From positions 8,122,001-8,186,000 of the forward strand of contig NZ_CP108476.1 of the NCBI RefSeq assembly GCF_036226465.1: 64,000 nucleotides of DNA, written 5' to 3'. The translations under genes were made by a program, and so were the position numbers. The stretch is from Kitasatospora sp. NBC_01250 (GTDB lineage: Bacteria; Actinomycetota; Actinomycetes; Streptomycetales; Streptomycetaceae). Shown piece after piece: positions 44,489-53,919 of this stretch. The notes under the pieces were generated by a model. The model worked only from the letters and a program-made list of their open reading frames with translations. It did no database searches and had not been told where the DNA came from. The first letter of the stretch is position 1; the number at the start of each line of letters is the position of its first letter.

Positions 44489-46120
44489 TCAGGTGGTCCG
44501 CAGCCAGACGGTGGTGTCGGGTGGCAGTGCCGGGTCCCGTGTGCCGAGCGGGGTGCTGGCCAGCAGGACCTCGCTGTGCTCCGGCAGCGCCATCGGTTCG
44601 TCGGCGAGGTTGGCGAGGCAGTGGAAGGACCTGCCGCGTCGGAAGTGCAGCGTTCGGCCGTCGGGCTCGCTGAGCCATCGGAAGAGGTCGGTGTGCAGGT
44701 CCGCATCGGCGCGGCGCAGGCGCAGAGCGGTGCGGTAGAGCGAGTGGATGGAATCCGGGTCGCGGCCGAGCGCCTGCGGCGTGTACTCGGACCAACGGGC
44801 GGGCTGCGGCAGCCAGGGCGCGGTGGTCGCGTTCGGCGGGCTGAAACCGAAGGGCGGCGCGGTGCCGCTCCATGGCAGTGGCACCCGGCAGCCGTCGCGG
44901 CCGATGTCCGCGCCGTGGGTCCGGAAGAAGATGGGGTCCTGGCGGAAGGCGTCGGGGATGTCCTGGACCTCCGGCAGGCCGAGCTCCTCGCCCTGGTAGA
45001 GGTAGGTGGAGCCGGGCAGGGCCAGGTTGAGCAGGATCGCGGCCCGGGCCCGGCGGGTGCCGAGCGCCTGGTCGACCGGTGCGCGGTGCTGGGCGGGGTT
45101 GCGTCCCATGGCGGTGTCGGCGCGGCCGTAGCGGGTGGCGTGCCGGGTGACGTCGTGGTTGGACAGGACCCAGGTGGCGGCGGCGCCGACCGCGCGGTGG
45201 CTGTCCAGGGTCCTGTCGATGACGGCGCGCAGCCGCGCCGCGTCCCAGGGGCAGTTCAGGTAGTCGAAGTTGAACGCGGTGTGCAGCTCGTCGGGCCGCA
45301 GGTAGGCGGCCAGCCGGTCGGGTCTGTCGAGCCAGACCTCGCCGATCAGGGCGCGCGGCTCGGCGTAGCCGTCGGCCACTGCCCGCCAGCCGCGGTAGAT
45401 GGCGTGGACGGCGTCGCGGTCCACGTACGGGTGAGGGGTCGGCGGGTGGCGGCGGTCGAGGTCGGGCAGCTCGGGGTCCTTGGCCGGCATGGTGGCGGAG
45501 TCGATCCGCACGCCGTCCACGCCGCGGTCGAACCAGAAGCGGAGCACCGATTCGTGCTCCTCGGCGACCTTGGGGTTGTTCCAGTTCAGGTCGGGCTGCT
45601 CGGCGGCGAAGAGGTGCAGGTACCACTCGCCGGGTGTGCCGTCGGGGTCGGGGACCCGGGTCCAGGCGGGGCCGCCGAACTCGGACGTCCAGTTGTTGGG
45701 CGGCAGTTCGCCGCCGCTGCCGCGCCCGGGGCGGAACCAGAAGAGGTTGCGGGCCTCCGAGCCGGGTGCGGCGGCGAGCGCCTCCTGGAACCAGACGTGC
45801 TGGTCGGAGACGTGGTTGGGGACGATGTCGACGATGATCCGCAGGCCCGTCCGGTGTGCCTCGGCGATCAGCGCCTCGGCCTCGGCGAGGGTGCCGAAGG
45901 CGGGGTCGATCCGGCGGTAGTCCGCCACGTCGTATCCGCCGTCCGCCAGCGGGGAGGCGTACCAGGGGGTGAACCAGAGTGCGTCGACGCCGAGTTCGGC
46001 CAGGTACGGCAGCTTGGCGCGGATGCCGGCCAGGTCGCCGATCCCGTCCCCGTTCGCGTCGGCGAACGAGCGCGGATAGACCTGGTAGATGACGGCGTCG
46101 CGCCACCACGCAGTGGCCAT
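44489..46120 (-). CDS. aglA: GH13 alpha-glucosidase
   Basis: The 543-residue glycoside hydrolase family 13 enzyme starts with WWRDAVIYQVYPRSF and carries the catalytic nucleophile Asp207 in GVRIDSA, acid/base Glu261 in LIGEVWLD, and the third acid Asp323 in SNHD. It hydrolyses alpha-glucosidic bonds of short maltose/isomaltose-type oligosaccharides in the cytosol (no signal peptide). It follows the sugar permease genes by 33 bp, so the imported oligosaccharides are its substrate. Confidence 0.93.
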   Translation of the reverse strand: MATAWWRDAVIYQVYPRSFADANGDGIGDLAGIRAKLPYLAELGVDALWFTPWYASPLADGGYDVADYRRIDPAFGTLAEAEALIAEAHRTGLRIIVDIVPNHVSDQHVWFQEALAAAPGSEARNLFWFRPGRGSGGELPPNNWTSEFGGPAWTRVPDPDGTPGEWYLHLFAAEQPDLNWNNPKVAEEHESVLRFWFDRGVDGVRIDSATMPAKDPELPDLDRRHPPTPHPYVDRDAVHAIYRGWRAVADGYAEPRALIGEVWLDRPDRLAAYLRPDELHTAFNFDYLNCPWDAARLRAVIDRTLDSHRAVGAAATWVLSNHDVTRHATRYGRADTAMGRNPAQHRAPVDQALGTRRARAAILLNLALPGSTYLYQGEELGLPEVQDIPDAFRQDPIFFRTHGADIGRDGCRVPLPWSGTAPPFGFSPPNATTAPWLPQPARWSEYTPQALGRDPDSIHSLYRTALRLRRADADLHTDLFRWLSEPDGRTLHFRRGRSFHCLANLADEPMALPEHSEVLLASTPLGTRDPALPPDTTVWLRTT

Positions 46121-46153
46121 GCGGAGTACTCCTTTGTCAGAGCCGGGCCTGTC

Positions 46154-47047
46154 TCAGCCCTTGGTGGCGCCGGCGGTCAGTCCGGACATGATGTTGCGTT
46201 GGAAGATCAGGAAGAAGACGACCGTCGGGACCGAGGCGATGGCCAGCGCGGCGATCAGCACGTTCTGCGGAAGCCCCGAACTGAGCTGGCGCAGGCCGAT
46301 GTTGACGGTCTGCGTGGAGGTGTCGGTGAGCACCAGCAGCGGCCACAGGAAGTCCTTCCAGACTCCGACCACGGCGAAGATCGAGACCACGCCGAGGATC
46401 GGCCGGGAGATCGGCAGCACCACCGACCAGAGGGTGCGCAGCGGACCCGCGCCGTCGATGGCGGCGGCGGCCAGCAGGTCGGTGGGGATCGAGTCGAAGA
46501 AGCGCTTCAGCAGGAAGATGTTGAAGGCGTTGGTGACCGACGGCAACCAGATCGCCCACGGGGTGTTGAGCAGGCTGATGTGCAGGAAGGGGAGGTCGTT
46601 CGCGGTCAGGTACTCGGGCAGCGCGATCACGGTGGTGGGGATCATCAGGGTCGCCAGCATCGCGAAGAGCACCACGTTGCCGAAGACCGGCCGCAGCTTG
46701 GAGAACGCGTACGCTGCGGCCACGTCGAACACCAGCTGGAACCCGAGTGCGCCGAGTGCGTAGAGGGCCGTGTTGCCGATCAGGCGGCCCAGGTCGGCGT
46801 CGTGCCAGGCGGCCACGAAGTTGTGCGGTGCCGGTGCGGCGGGTACCAGCGTCGGCGGGGTGCGGATGATCTCCTGCGGGGATTTCAGGCCGCCGCTGAT
46901 CATCCAGTAGAGCGGGAAGAGGAAGACCAGCGCGAAGAGCACGGCCAGGATCCAGAAGACGCTCCAGTACGCGGTGCGCCCGAGCGGGCGGGCCAGCTGC
47001 GCGGGGGAGAGGAGCGTGCGGGTGGCGGTGTCCGGTGTTCGTGCCAT
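46154..47047 (-). CDS. ABC sugar transporter permease (MalG-like)
   Basis: The 297-residue inner-membrane permease has about six transmembrane helices and the EAA loop (LLAAAAIDGAGPLRTLWSVVLP) that contacts the ATPase. It is the MalG/AglG-type subunit. ATG 47047 has GGAG 8 nt upstream; GTG 47056 is an alternative. No ATPase gene is next to it, so it probably uses the shared MsiK-type ATPase common in streptomycetes (inference). Confidence 0.92.
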   Translation of the reverse strand: MARTPDTATRTLLSPAQLARPLGRTAYWSVFWILAVLFALVFLFPLYWMISGGLKSPQEIIRTPPTLVPAAPAPHNFVAAWHDADLGRLIGNTALYALGALGFQLVFDVAAAYAFSKLRPVFGNVVLFAMLATLMIPTTVIALPEYLTANDLPFLHISLLNTPWAIWLPSVTNAFNIFLLKRFFDSIPTDLLAAAAIDGAGPLRTLWSVVLPISRPILGVVSIFAVVGVWKDFLWPLLVLTDTSTQTVNIGLRQLSSGLPQNVLIAALAIASVPTVVFFLIFQRNIMSGLTAGATKG

Positions 47048-47052
47048 GGCTC

Positions 47053-48003
47053 TCACTCCTCACCCGTGCGGCGGCTGAGCCAGAGGTAGCCGCCCGCGAA
47101 TCCGGCCAGGACCAACAGGAGCAGCACGCCCAGCGCGCAGGCGCTGCCGTAGTTGTTGTAGGCGAAGGCGTACTGGTAGATCAGGTAGACCACCGAGGTG
47201 GTGTTGTTCGCCGCGCCGGTGATCACGTACGGCTCCATGAAGACCTGCGCGGTGCCGATGATCTGCAGCAGCAGCATCAGGGAGAGCACCAGGCGGGTCT
47301 GCGGCACCGTCACGTGCCAGATCCGGCGCAGCAGGCCGGCACCGTCGATCTCGGCCGCCTCGTACAGCTCACCGGGGATGCCCTGCAGCGCGGCGAGGTA
47401 GATCAGCACGGTGGCGCCCATGTTGGTCCAGGTGGAGAACATCACCAGGCAGAGCACCGCGAGCGCGTGCGAGGACTGCAGCCACTGCACGGCGGGCAGG
47501 TGCAGCGCGTGCAGCAGGGCATTGAACAGGCCGCTGCTGTCCGGGGTGTAGAACCAGCGCCAGAGGAAGGCCGCTGCGACCGGCGGCATCATGACCGGCA
47601 GGTAGACAAGCAGCCGGAAGTAGGAGCGGGCGTGCCGCAGTTCGTTGATGGCGATCGCGGTGAGGAACGGCACCGCATAGCCGAGGACGAGGGCGAAGAG
47701 GGTGAACAGGCCGGTGGTTCGCCAAGCACTCCAGAAGTCGGGGTCGGCCAGGATGTGCCGGTAGTTGCGCAGCCCCACCCAGGAGGTCCGGCCGGCGAAG
47801 TTGGTCTTCTGGAAGCTCATGACCACCTCACGGATCATGGGGTACCAGGAGAAGAGGGCGAAGCAGACGATCGCTCCGGCCAGGAAGAGGTAGGCGGTGG
47901 TGTTGCGGCGCAGTTCGCGGCCGAGGGGGCCGCGCGGCCGGGCCGAACGGGCGGCCCGCGCGGCATCGGCGGCCGCGGCACGGGTCAGGTTGAGCGTCGC
48001 CAT
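47053..48003 (-). CDS. ABC sugar transporter permease (MalF-like)
   Basis: The 316-residue permease has an N-terminal cytoplasmic extension, about six transmembrane helices and an EAA-type loop (LYEAAEIDGAGLLRRIWHVT). It forms the channel heterodimer with the downstream permease, separated by only 5 bp. It is MalF/AglF-type and lies 15 bp behind the binding-protein gene. Confidence 0.92.
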   Translation of the reverse strand: MATLNLTRAAAADAARAARSARPRGPLGRELRRNTTAYLFLAGAIVCFALFSWYPMIREVVMSFQKTNFAGRTSWVGLRNYRHILADPDFWSAWRTTGLFTLFALVLGYAVPFLTAIAINELRHARSYFRLLVYLPVMMPPVAAAFLWRWFYTPDSSGLFNALLHALHLPAVQWLQSSHALAVLCLVMFSTWTNMGATVLIYLAALQGIPGELYEAAEIDGAGLLRRIWHVTVPQTRLVLSLMLLLQIIGTAQVFMEPYVITGAANNTTSVVYLIYQYAFAYNNYGSACALGVLLLLVLAGFAGGYLWLSRRTGEE

Positions 48004-48018
48004 GGCGGGGTCGTGTCC

Positions 48019-49401
48019 CTACTGCTGGGCGTTGCTCAGGATCGAGTCGGTCTGTGCCTTGAAGGTGTCCAGCAGTTGCTGGAGGTTGGCGTCGGGGTCG
48101 GTCAGCGCGGCGTTCATCGCCTTGTCGCCCTGGGCGTAGACGGCCTGCGCCTGCGGCGGCTCGACCAGTAGCTTCATCGACGGCAGCGCGGCGACGTAGG
48201 AGGCGAAGTTCTGGGTGGGCAGGTTGGCGTACTTGGCCATGGTCGCCGCGTCGGCGGCGGCCGTGGCGCCGCTCCACAGGTCCGGCTCGGGCAGGCCGAC
48301 CGGCTCCTTCTCGGACGCCTTGCGCGCGTAGTCGAACTGGCCCGTACCGGAGGTCAGGAACTCGTAGTTGAGGAACTTGATGCCGGCCTGGATCTGGGCG
48401 GGGGTGTCCTTCTTGTTGAACATGTAGCCGTCGCCGCCGACCAGGGTCGCGGCCTTGCCGGGCATCGGGCCCACCGCCAGTCCGTCGTAGGCGGTGCCGT
48501 ACTGGTCGTGCATGGTGGTCAGGGTGACCGGGTCGCCGACGTACATGCCGAGCTTGCCGGCGGCCATCATCTGCAGCAGATCGTTGTACTGCAGGCCCTG
48601 CTTGGTGCCCATCGCGTTGTCGGTGAAGCGCAGCTTGTGCAGGAACTGCAGCACGGCCAGACCGTCGGCGTCGTCGAAGGCGGCGGACCTGCCGTCGGGG
48701 GTGACCATGGTGCCGCCGCGCGAGTAGAGCTCGGCGGCGAAGTGCCAGCCGCCGGTGTTGGCGGCGCTGTAGTCGGCGTACCCGACGGTGCCGCCGCCCA
48801 GCTTGGCGATCGCGACGGCGTCGGTCTCGACCTGGTCCCAGGTGGTGGGTGGTGTGTCGGGGTCGAGCCCGGCCTGTTGGAAGAGCGTCTTGTTGTAGAC
48901 CAGGCCGAGGCTGTAGTTGCCCTTGGGGATGCCGTAGAGGTCGCCGGAGCCGTCCTTGCGGTAGATGTCCAGCAGCGAGGACTGGATGTCGGACAGCCCG
49001 TGGATCTGGGCGGCGTACTGCTGGATGTCGGCGGCCTGGCCCGAACTCACCACGTTGGCACCGTCGGTGAAGTAGGTGTAGAAGACGTTGTCGGTCTTGC
49101 CGCTGGCGAGTTTGGCGTTGAAGGTCGTCGGGTCGTCGCACGGGTTGGTGTCGTCGCCGTTCACGGTGATGTCCGGGTTCAGCTTCTCGAAGGCGGCCAC
49201 GTCGGCCAGCCAGTTGGCCCGCGGCTGGGTCTGCGAGGTGGGCGGTTCGCAGCCGACGCTGATGGTGACCTTGCCGCCGTCGCTGCCGGCGGCGGAGCCG
49301 CTGCCCGAACTGCCGCACGCGCCGGCGGTCAGGGTCAAGCCCGCCGCGAAGGCGATGGCGAGGGTGATCCGGGCTCTGCGGCCCGTCGACGTACCGGTCA
49401 T
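48019..49401 (-). CDS. ABC sugar-binding lipoprotein
   Basis: The 460-residue family 1 solute-binding protein has a signal sequence with a lipobox-like LTAGAC (Cys29), followed by a Gly/Ser-rich linker and the two-lobed binding domain (LVYNKTLFQQAG, GKLGMYVGDP, DGYMFNKK). It binds an oligosaccharide on the outer face and delivers it to the two permeases. It is the first gene of the operon, divergent from lacI-type regulator gene across two direct-repeat operators. Confidence 0.92.
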   Translation of the reverse strand: MTGTSTGRRARITLAIAFAAGLTLTAGACGSSGSGSAAGSDGGKVTISVGCEPPTSQTQPRANWLADVAAFEKLNPDITVNGDDTNPCDDPTTFNAKLASGKTDNVFYTYFTDGANVVSSGQAADIQQYAAQIHGLSDIQSSLLDIYRKDGSGDLYGIPKGNYSLGLVYNKTLFQQAGLDPDTPPTTWDQVETDAVAIAKLGGGTVGYADYSAANTGGWHFAAELYSRGGTMVTPDGRSAAFDDADGLAVLQFLHKLRFTDNAMGTKQGLQYNDLLQMMAAGKLGMYVGDPVTLTTMHDQYGTAYDGLAVGPMPGKAATLVGGDGYMFNKKDTPAQIQAGIKFLNYEFLTSGTGQFDYARKASEKEPVGLPEPDLWSGATAAADAATMAKYANLPTQNFASYVAALPSMKLLVEPPQAQAVYAQGDKAMNAALTDPDANLQQLLDTFKAQTDSILSNAQQ

Positions 49402-49608
49402 CTGAGCTCCCCTGGTGCTGAGGTTCGCTGCGTAGGCCGCCAACTGCCCGTTCTTGAGGCCTGTCTGACGGCAGGCCGGAGCACAGGGCAACGCCACAGG
49501 GCCGGCGGCCTGGATCCCGGGCTCCCTCGCGGCCGTGGTGCGGGCGGCGAATCGGTCCGGCGTGCTGCCAAGTTACGGCTCTGGACACCTGGCTGCAATG
49601 GGGAGACG

Positions 49609-49662
49609 CATTTGCGCAAGAACCAGACAGGGCAGCGGTCTTGTTGCAGGCATCTACGCAAG
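49609..49662. promoter_or_regulatory. Direct-repeat operators for the LacI regulator
   Basis: CATTTGCGCAAG (49609-49620) and CATCTACGCAAG (49651-49662) match at 10 of 12 positions, 42 bp apart (four turns). The first contains the palindrome TTGCGCAA. They lie between the binding-protein operon and the lacI-type gene, close to the TAGTCT -10 (49682-49687). Confidence 0.65.
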
Positions 49663-49693
49663 GCGGCGCAGATGCGTGACATAGTCTTGTCCT

Positions 49694-50707
49694 GTGACTC
49701 GTAGACTCGCGGAAGTCGCCAGCAGGGTGGGAGTGAGCGAGGCCACGGTGAGCCGTGTGCTGAACGGCCGGCCGGGCGTCTCCGACGCGACCAGGCAGGC
49801 TGTGCTGACCGCGCTCGATGTGCTCGGGTACGAGCGGCCCAGCCAACTTCGGGGCGTTCGGGCGCGGTTGGTCGGCCTGGTGCTGCCCGAGCTGCAGAAT
49901 CCGATCTTCCCGGCGCTGGCCGAGGTGGTCGGCGGCGCGCTGGTCCAGCTCGGCTACACCCCGGTGCTCTGCACCCGCTCCGCGGGCGGGCTGACCGAGG
50001 CCGAGTACGTGACCATGCTGCTCGACCAGCAGGTCTCCGGCGTGGTGTTCTGCGGCGGCCTGAGCGCGGAGGAGCACCGGCAACTGCTGGACCGGGGCGT
50101 GCCGGTGGTGCTGCTCAACGCGGCCGTCGACCACGTCGGCTTCCCCCAGGTCTCCACCGACGACGGCTCGGCCGTCGAGCAGGCCTTCGCGCACCTGCGT
50201 GCGCTCGGTCACCGCCGGATCGCCCTGATGGTCGGAGCGCAGGAGCACATCCCCTCGCAGCGCAAGATCGCCGCCTTCACCGCGCTGGCCGACCGCACGG
50301 GCCTGGAGGCGGCCGGGCGGATCGGCCATGCGCTGTTCTCCTTCGAGGGCGGCCAGGCCACCGCCGGCGAGTTGCTCAAGGCCGGTGCGACCGCCCTGAT
50401 CTGCGGTAGCGACATCCTGGCGCTCGGCGCGATCCGCGCTGCCCGGCGGGCCGGACTCGACGTCCCCGGCGACGTCTCGGTGATCGGCTACGACGACTCC
50501 GCCTTCATGAACTACACCGATCCGCCGCTGACCACCCTGCGCCAGCCCATCGACGCGATGGCCAAGGCCGCTGTCGCCCTGCTCGTCAACCAGGTGCAGG
50601 GCGGGCCGCCCACGCCGAAGGAGCTCCTGCACGCCCCCGAACTCGTGGTCCGGGGATCCACCGCTCCGGCGCGGGTCCGGGCCGAGCAAGAACCGAATCG
50701 CGGATAG
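49694..50707 (+). CDS. LacI-family repressor of the glucan locus
   Basis: The 337-residue protein has a LacI helix-turn-helix (residues 1-50; LAEVASRVGVSEATVSRVLNG) with hinge helix, and a periplasmic-binding-like effector domain (GLVLPELQNPIF, FCGGLSAEE, CGSDILALGA, IGYDDSAFMNY). It represses the divergent operon until an oligosaccharide binds. GTG 49694 follows TAGTCT by 6 nt (leaderless). Confidence 0.93.
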   Translation: MTRRLAEVASRVGVSEATVSRVLNGRPGVSDATRQAVLTALDVLGYERPSQLRGVRARLVGLVLPELQNPIFPALAEVVGGALVQLGYTPVLCTRSAGGLTEAEYVTMLLDQQVSGVVFCGGLSAEEHRQLLDRGVPVVLLNAAVDHVGFPQVSTDDGSAVEQAFAHLRALGHRRIALMVGAQEHIPSQRKIAAFTALADRTGLEAAGRIGHALFSFEGGQATAGELLKAGATALICGSDILALGAIRAARRAGLDVPGDVSVIGYDDSAFMNYTDPPLTTLRQPIDAMAKAAVALLVNQVQGGPPTPKELLHAPELVVRGSTAPARVRAEQEPNRG

Positions 50708-50891
50708 CGGCTCTTTTCGCCCCGGATTCCGAGGGTCCGGGTGTCCAGGGCCCGGCCAGGCGCACGCGGACCGCAGCCGCGCAGGTCAGTGGCATGGTGA
50801 CAGGACGAAAGGCACGATCTCTCCGCGTCGCTGCGATCACTGACGGACCGTCAAATACTGATGCGGTCGACTCTTTTCTTCTTCTCCGCGG

Positions 50892-50906
50892 AATATTGCG
50901 GATATT
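50892..50906. promoter_or_regulatory. AATAT inverted repeat upstream of the glycanase gene
   Basis: AATATTGCGGATATT is an inverted repeat (AATAT arms, 5-bp spacer) in the A/T-rich promoter region of the secreted glycanase gene, about 60 bp upstream of its start. It may be an operator or part of the promoter. Confidence 0.4.
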
Positions 50907-50966
50907 TGTCGGCGGGTCTACGGTGCCGGTGAGTCCGCTGCGCTTCTCCCACCTCCCAGGAGCGTC

Positions 50967-53900
50967 ATGTCCGTCTCGCCCACCGGCAGGTCACGCCGCA
51001 CACCGGTTCCCGCCGTCCTGCTCACCCTCCTGGCCCTGCTGCTCGCGCTCGCCACCTGGTCGGTCACCTCGGCCTCGGCCTCCAGCACCGTCTACGAGGC
51101 CGAGAACGCCGCGCTGTCCGGTGGCGCTGTGGTCGCGAGCGACCACAGCGGCTACACCGGTACCGGGTTCGTGGCCGGGTACACCGACGGCAACAAGGGC
51201 ACTGCCGACACGGTCTTCACCGTCAACGCCGCCGGCACCGGGGCCTACACCGCTTCGCTGCGCTACGCCAACGGCACCACCGCCACCATGACGCTCTCGC
51301 TCTACGTCAACGGCATCAGGACCACCCAGCTCTCACTGCAGGCCACGGCCGACTGGAACACCTGGGCCACCGTGCCGGCCACGGTTCAGCTGGACGCGGG
51401 CAGCAACACCATCGGCTACAAGTTCGACACGACCGACAGTGGCAACGTCAACCTCGACAACGTCACGCTGGCCCCCGTCCCGCCGCCCCCACCGGGCCAG
51501 TACGAGGCCGAGAGCGCCGCGCTGTCCGGTGGCGCGGTGGTCGCGAGCGACCACAGCGGCTACACCGGCAGCGGGTTCGTGGCCGGGTACACCGACGGCA
51601 ACAAGGGCACTGCCGACACCGTCTTCACCATCGATGCCGCGAACGCCGGCCCGACCCCGGTGGCGCTGCGCTACGCCAACGGCACCACCGCGACCATGAC
51701 GCTCTCCGTCTACGTCAACGGCACGAAGATCCAGCAGGACCAACTCCCGGCCACCGCCGACTGGAACACCTGGACCACCGTCACCGACAACCTCACCCTG
51801 ATCGCGGGCAGCAACACCATCGGCTACAAGTTCGACGTCACCGACAGTGGCAACGTCAACCTCGACAACATCACCGTCACCTCCTCGGGCAGCTCCACCG
51901 GGGGCGGCTCCGGCGGGCAGCAGTACCAGGCCGCCACCGCCTTCTACACCGGCGGACCGTCCGTGGCCACCTCGATTCCCGGCTACACCGGCAGCGGCTA
52001 CCTGACCGGCTTCACCGCCCAGGGCGCGCTCGTCGACATCACCGTCGACGTCCCGTCAGCCGGCAGCTACCCCGTCACCCTGACCTACGCCAACACCAGC
52101 GGCAGCACGCAGACGATCTCGCTCCACCTGAACGGGGTCAGGAGCGGGCAGCTCAGCCTGCCCGCCGGCAACGGCTGGCTGACCGCCACCCAGAACCTCA
52201 CGCTGCGCTCGGGCGTCAACCTGATCGGCTACCAGAGCGACCCCGGTGACACCGGCGACCTCGCCATCGACACCGTCGCGGTCAACGGCGGGAGCCCGCT
52301 CGCCGCGCAGGGCGCAACCGTGCCCTACACCGAGTACCAGGCCGCCACCGCGCAGACCAACGCCACCGTGCTGCCGTACAGCACCAGCTACCCGAGCCTG
52401 CAGGCCGAGGCGACCGGCCGACAGGCCGTCCAACTCACCACCACCGGCCAGTACGTACAGGTCACTCTCACCCGGCCGGCCAACTCGATCGTGCTGCGCT
52501 ACTCGATCCCCGACAACTCCGACGGCTCCACCGTCACCGCCCCACTCGCGCTCTACGCGGACGGCAGCAAGATCCAGGACCTGAGCCTGACCACCCAGTA
52601 CTCCTGGCTCTACGGCGCCGGCTACTACGACACCCACTCGCCCAGCAGCGGTCCCGCCCACCACTTCTTCGACGAGACCCGCGCGCTGATCGGCAACTGG
52701 CCCGCCGGGACCGTGCTGAAGCTGCAGAAGGACGCGGCCGACACCGCCGCCTCCTACACCATCGATGTGCTCGACACCGAGCAGGTCGACCCGGCGTACA
52801 CCATGCCCAGCGGCTACGTCCCCGTCACCAACTACGGCGTCACCCCGGACAGCGGAGCCGACCAGACCTCGGCGATCAACAGCGCGCTGGCCGCCGTCTC
52901 CGGCACCGGCCAGGGCCTCTGGTTCCCGACGGGCACGTACCTGATCTCCGGCCGGCTCAGCCTGGACAACGTCGCGATGCGCGGCGCGGGGCAGTGGTAC
53001 ACCACGATCCGGTCCACCGCACCCAACGGCTCGGGCGGCCTGATGGCCACCGGCGGCACCAACCAGATCGCCGACCTGACCATCGCCGGTGACCAGACCT
53101 TCCGCAACAACGACTCCGGCGCCGCCGGTATCGAGGGCAACTTCGGCTCCGGATCCCTGATCTACGACGTGTGGATCGAACACGCCAAGGTCGGCATCTG
53201 GACCGACTCCGCCAACGGCCTGTACACGGTCGGGGCCCGGATCCGCGACGTCTTCGCCGACGGCCTGCACTACAACGGCGGCACCTTCAACTCCCGCGCC
53301 GACCAGTCGGTGGTGCGCAACACCGGTGACGACGAACTCGCCCTCACCACCCAGAACGGCAACGTCACCGGCTGCGTGCTCGCCAACAACACGGTGAGCA
53401 GCCCGATCCAGGCCAACGGCATCGGGATCTACGGCGGCGCGAACAACACGGTCGAGAACAACCTCGTCTCCGACACCGTCGCCTTCGGCTCCGGCATCAC
53501 CCTGAGCACCGCCTTCGGCGCCGGCTTCTCCGGGCCGACCACCGTCAGCGGCAACGCCCTGGTCCGGGCGGGCTCGTACAACACCAACTGGAACTCCTCG
53601 CTCGGCGCCCTGTGGATCTACGCCGACCAGGACGACATCACCCAGCCGATCACCGTGCAGAACAACACCATCAGCAACGCCAGCTACCAGGGCGTGCTGC
53701 TCAGCTACGCCAAGCAGATCAGCAACCTGACCCTGGACCACCTGGCCGTCAGCGGCGCCGGAACGTACGGCATCGACATCTCCGATGTGACCGGCAGCCT
53801 GACCGCGAACTACGTCACCGTCACCGGCGCCGCCTCCGGCGGCCTCGACAACCCCGGCGGCTACACCATCGACCGCGGCCCGGGCGACAGCGGCTTCTAG
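50967..53900 (+). CDS. Secreted multidomain glycanase, CBM repeats plus beta-helix (GH87-like)
   Basis: The 977-residue protein has a signal peptide (about 1-38, hydrophobic LLTLLALLLALATW, ASA cleavage). Two nearly identical CBM6/35-type domains follow (43-167 and 179-303), then a divergent third (about 316-440). A beta-sandwich (about 450-590) and a parallel beta-helix (about 600-977; TNYGVTPDSGADQTSAINS, NTGDDELALT) complete it. This is the layout of GH87 alpha-1,3-glucanases/mycodextranases. Family assignment is tentative; GH55 or pectate-lyase-like helices are alternatives. It ends TTC-TAG exactly at the IS5 target. Confidence 0.83.
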   Translation: MSVSPTGRSRRTPVPAVLLTLLALLLALATWSVTSASASSTVYEAENAALSGGAVVASDHSGYTGTGFVAGYTDGNKGTADTVFTVNAAGTGAYTASLRYANGTTATMTLSLYVNGIRTTQLSLQATADWNTWATVPATVQLDAGSNTIGYKFDTTDSGNVNLDNVTLAPVPPPPPGQYEAESAALSGGAVVASDHSGYTGSGFVAGYTDGNKGTADTVFTIDAANAGPTPVALRYANGTTATMTLSVYVNGTKIQQDQLPATADWNTWTTVTDNLTLIAGSNTIGYKFDVTDSGNVNLDNITVTSSGSSTGGGSGGQQYQAATAFYTGGPSVATSIPGYTGSGYLTGFTAQGALVDITVDVPSAGSYPVTLTYANTSGSTQTISLHLNGVRSGQLSLPAGNGWLTATQNLTLRSGVNLIGYQSDPGDTGDLAIDTVAVNGGSPLAAQGATVPYTEYQAATAQTNATVLPYSTSYPSLQAEATGRQAVQLTTTGQYVQVTLTRPANSIVLRYSIPDNSDGSTVTAPLALYADGSKIQDLSLTTQYSWLYGAGYYDTHSPSSGPAHHFFDETRALIGNWPAGTVLKLQKDAADTAASYTIDVLDTEQVDPAYTMPSGYVPVTNYGVTPDSGADQTSAINSALAAVSGTGQGLWFPTGTYLISGRLSLDNVAMRGAGQWYTTIRSTAPNGSGGLMATGGTNQIADLTIAGDQTFRNNDSGAAGIEGNFGSGSLIYDVWIEHAKVGIWTDSANGLYTVGARIRDVFADGLHYNGGTFNSRADQSVVRNTGDDELALTTQNGNVTGCVLANNTVSSPIQANGIGIYGGANNTVENNLVSDTVAFGSGITLSTAFGAGFSGPTTVSGNALVRAGSYNTNWNSSLGALWIYADQDDITQPITVQNNTISNASYQGVLLSYAKQISNLTLDHLAVSGAGTYGIDISDVTGSLTANYVTVTGAASGGLDNPGGYTIDRGPGDSGF
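51093..51876 (+). repeat. Two direct repeats encoding tandem CBM domains
   Basis: Segments 51093-51468 and 51501-51876 align without a gap at an offset of 408 bp and are nearly identical in long stretches, including synonymous positions. This indicates a recent in-frame tandem duplication or gene conversion of one CBM domain. Confidence 0.85.
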
Positions 53901-53919
53901 GGAGTGTTCTGAGTTCGGA

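Noticed and set aside
47828..50689. 953-residue minus-strand frame spanning lacI and the binding-protein gene
   Set aside because: It is an out-of-frame shadow; both real genes have conserved domains and proper starts.
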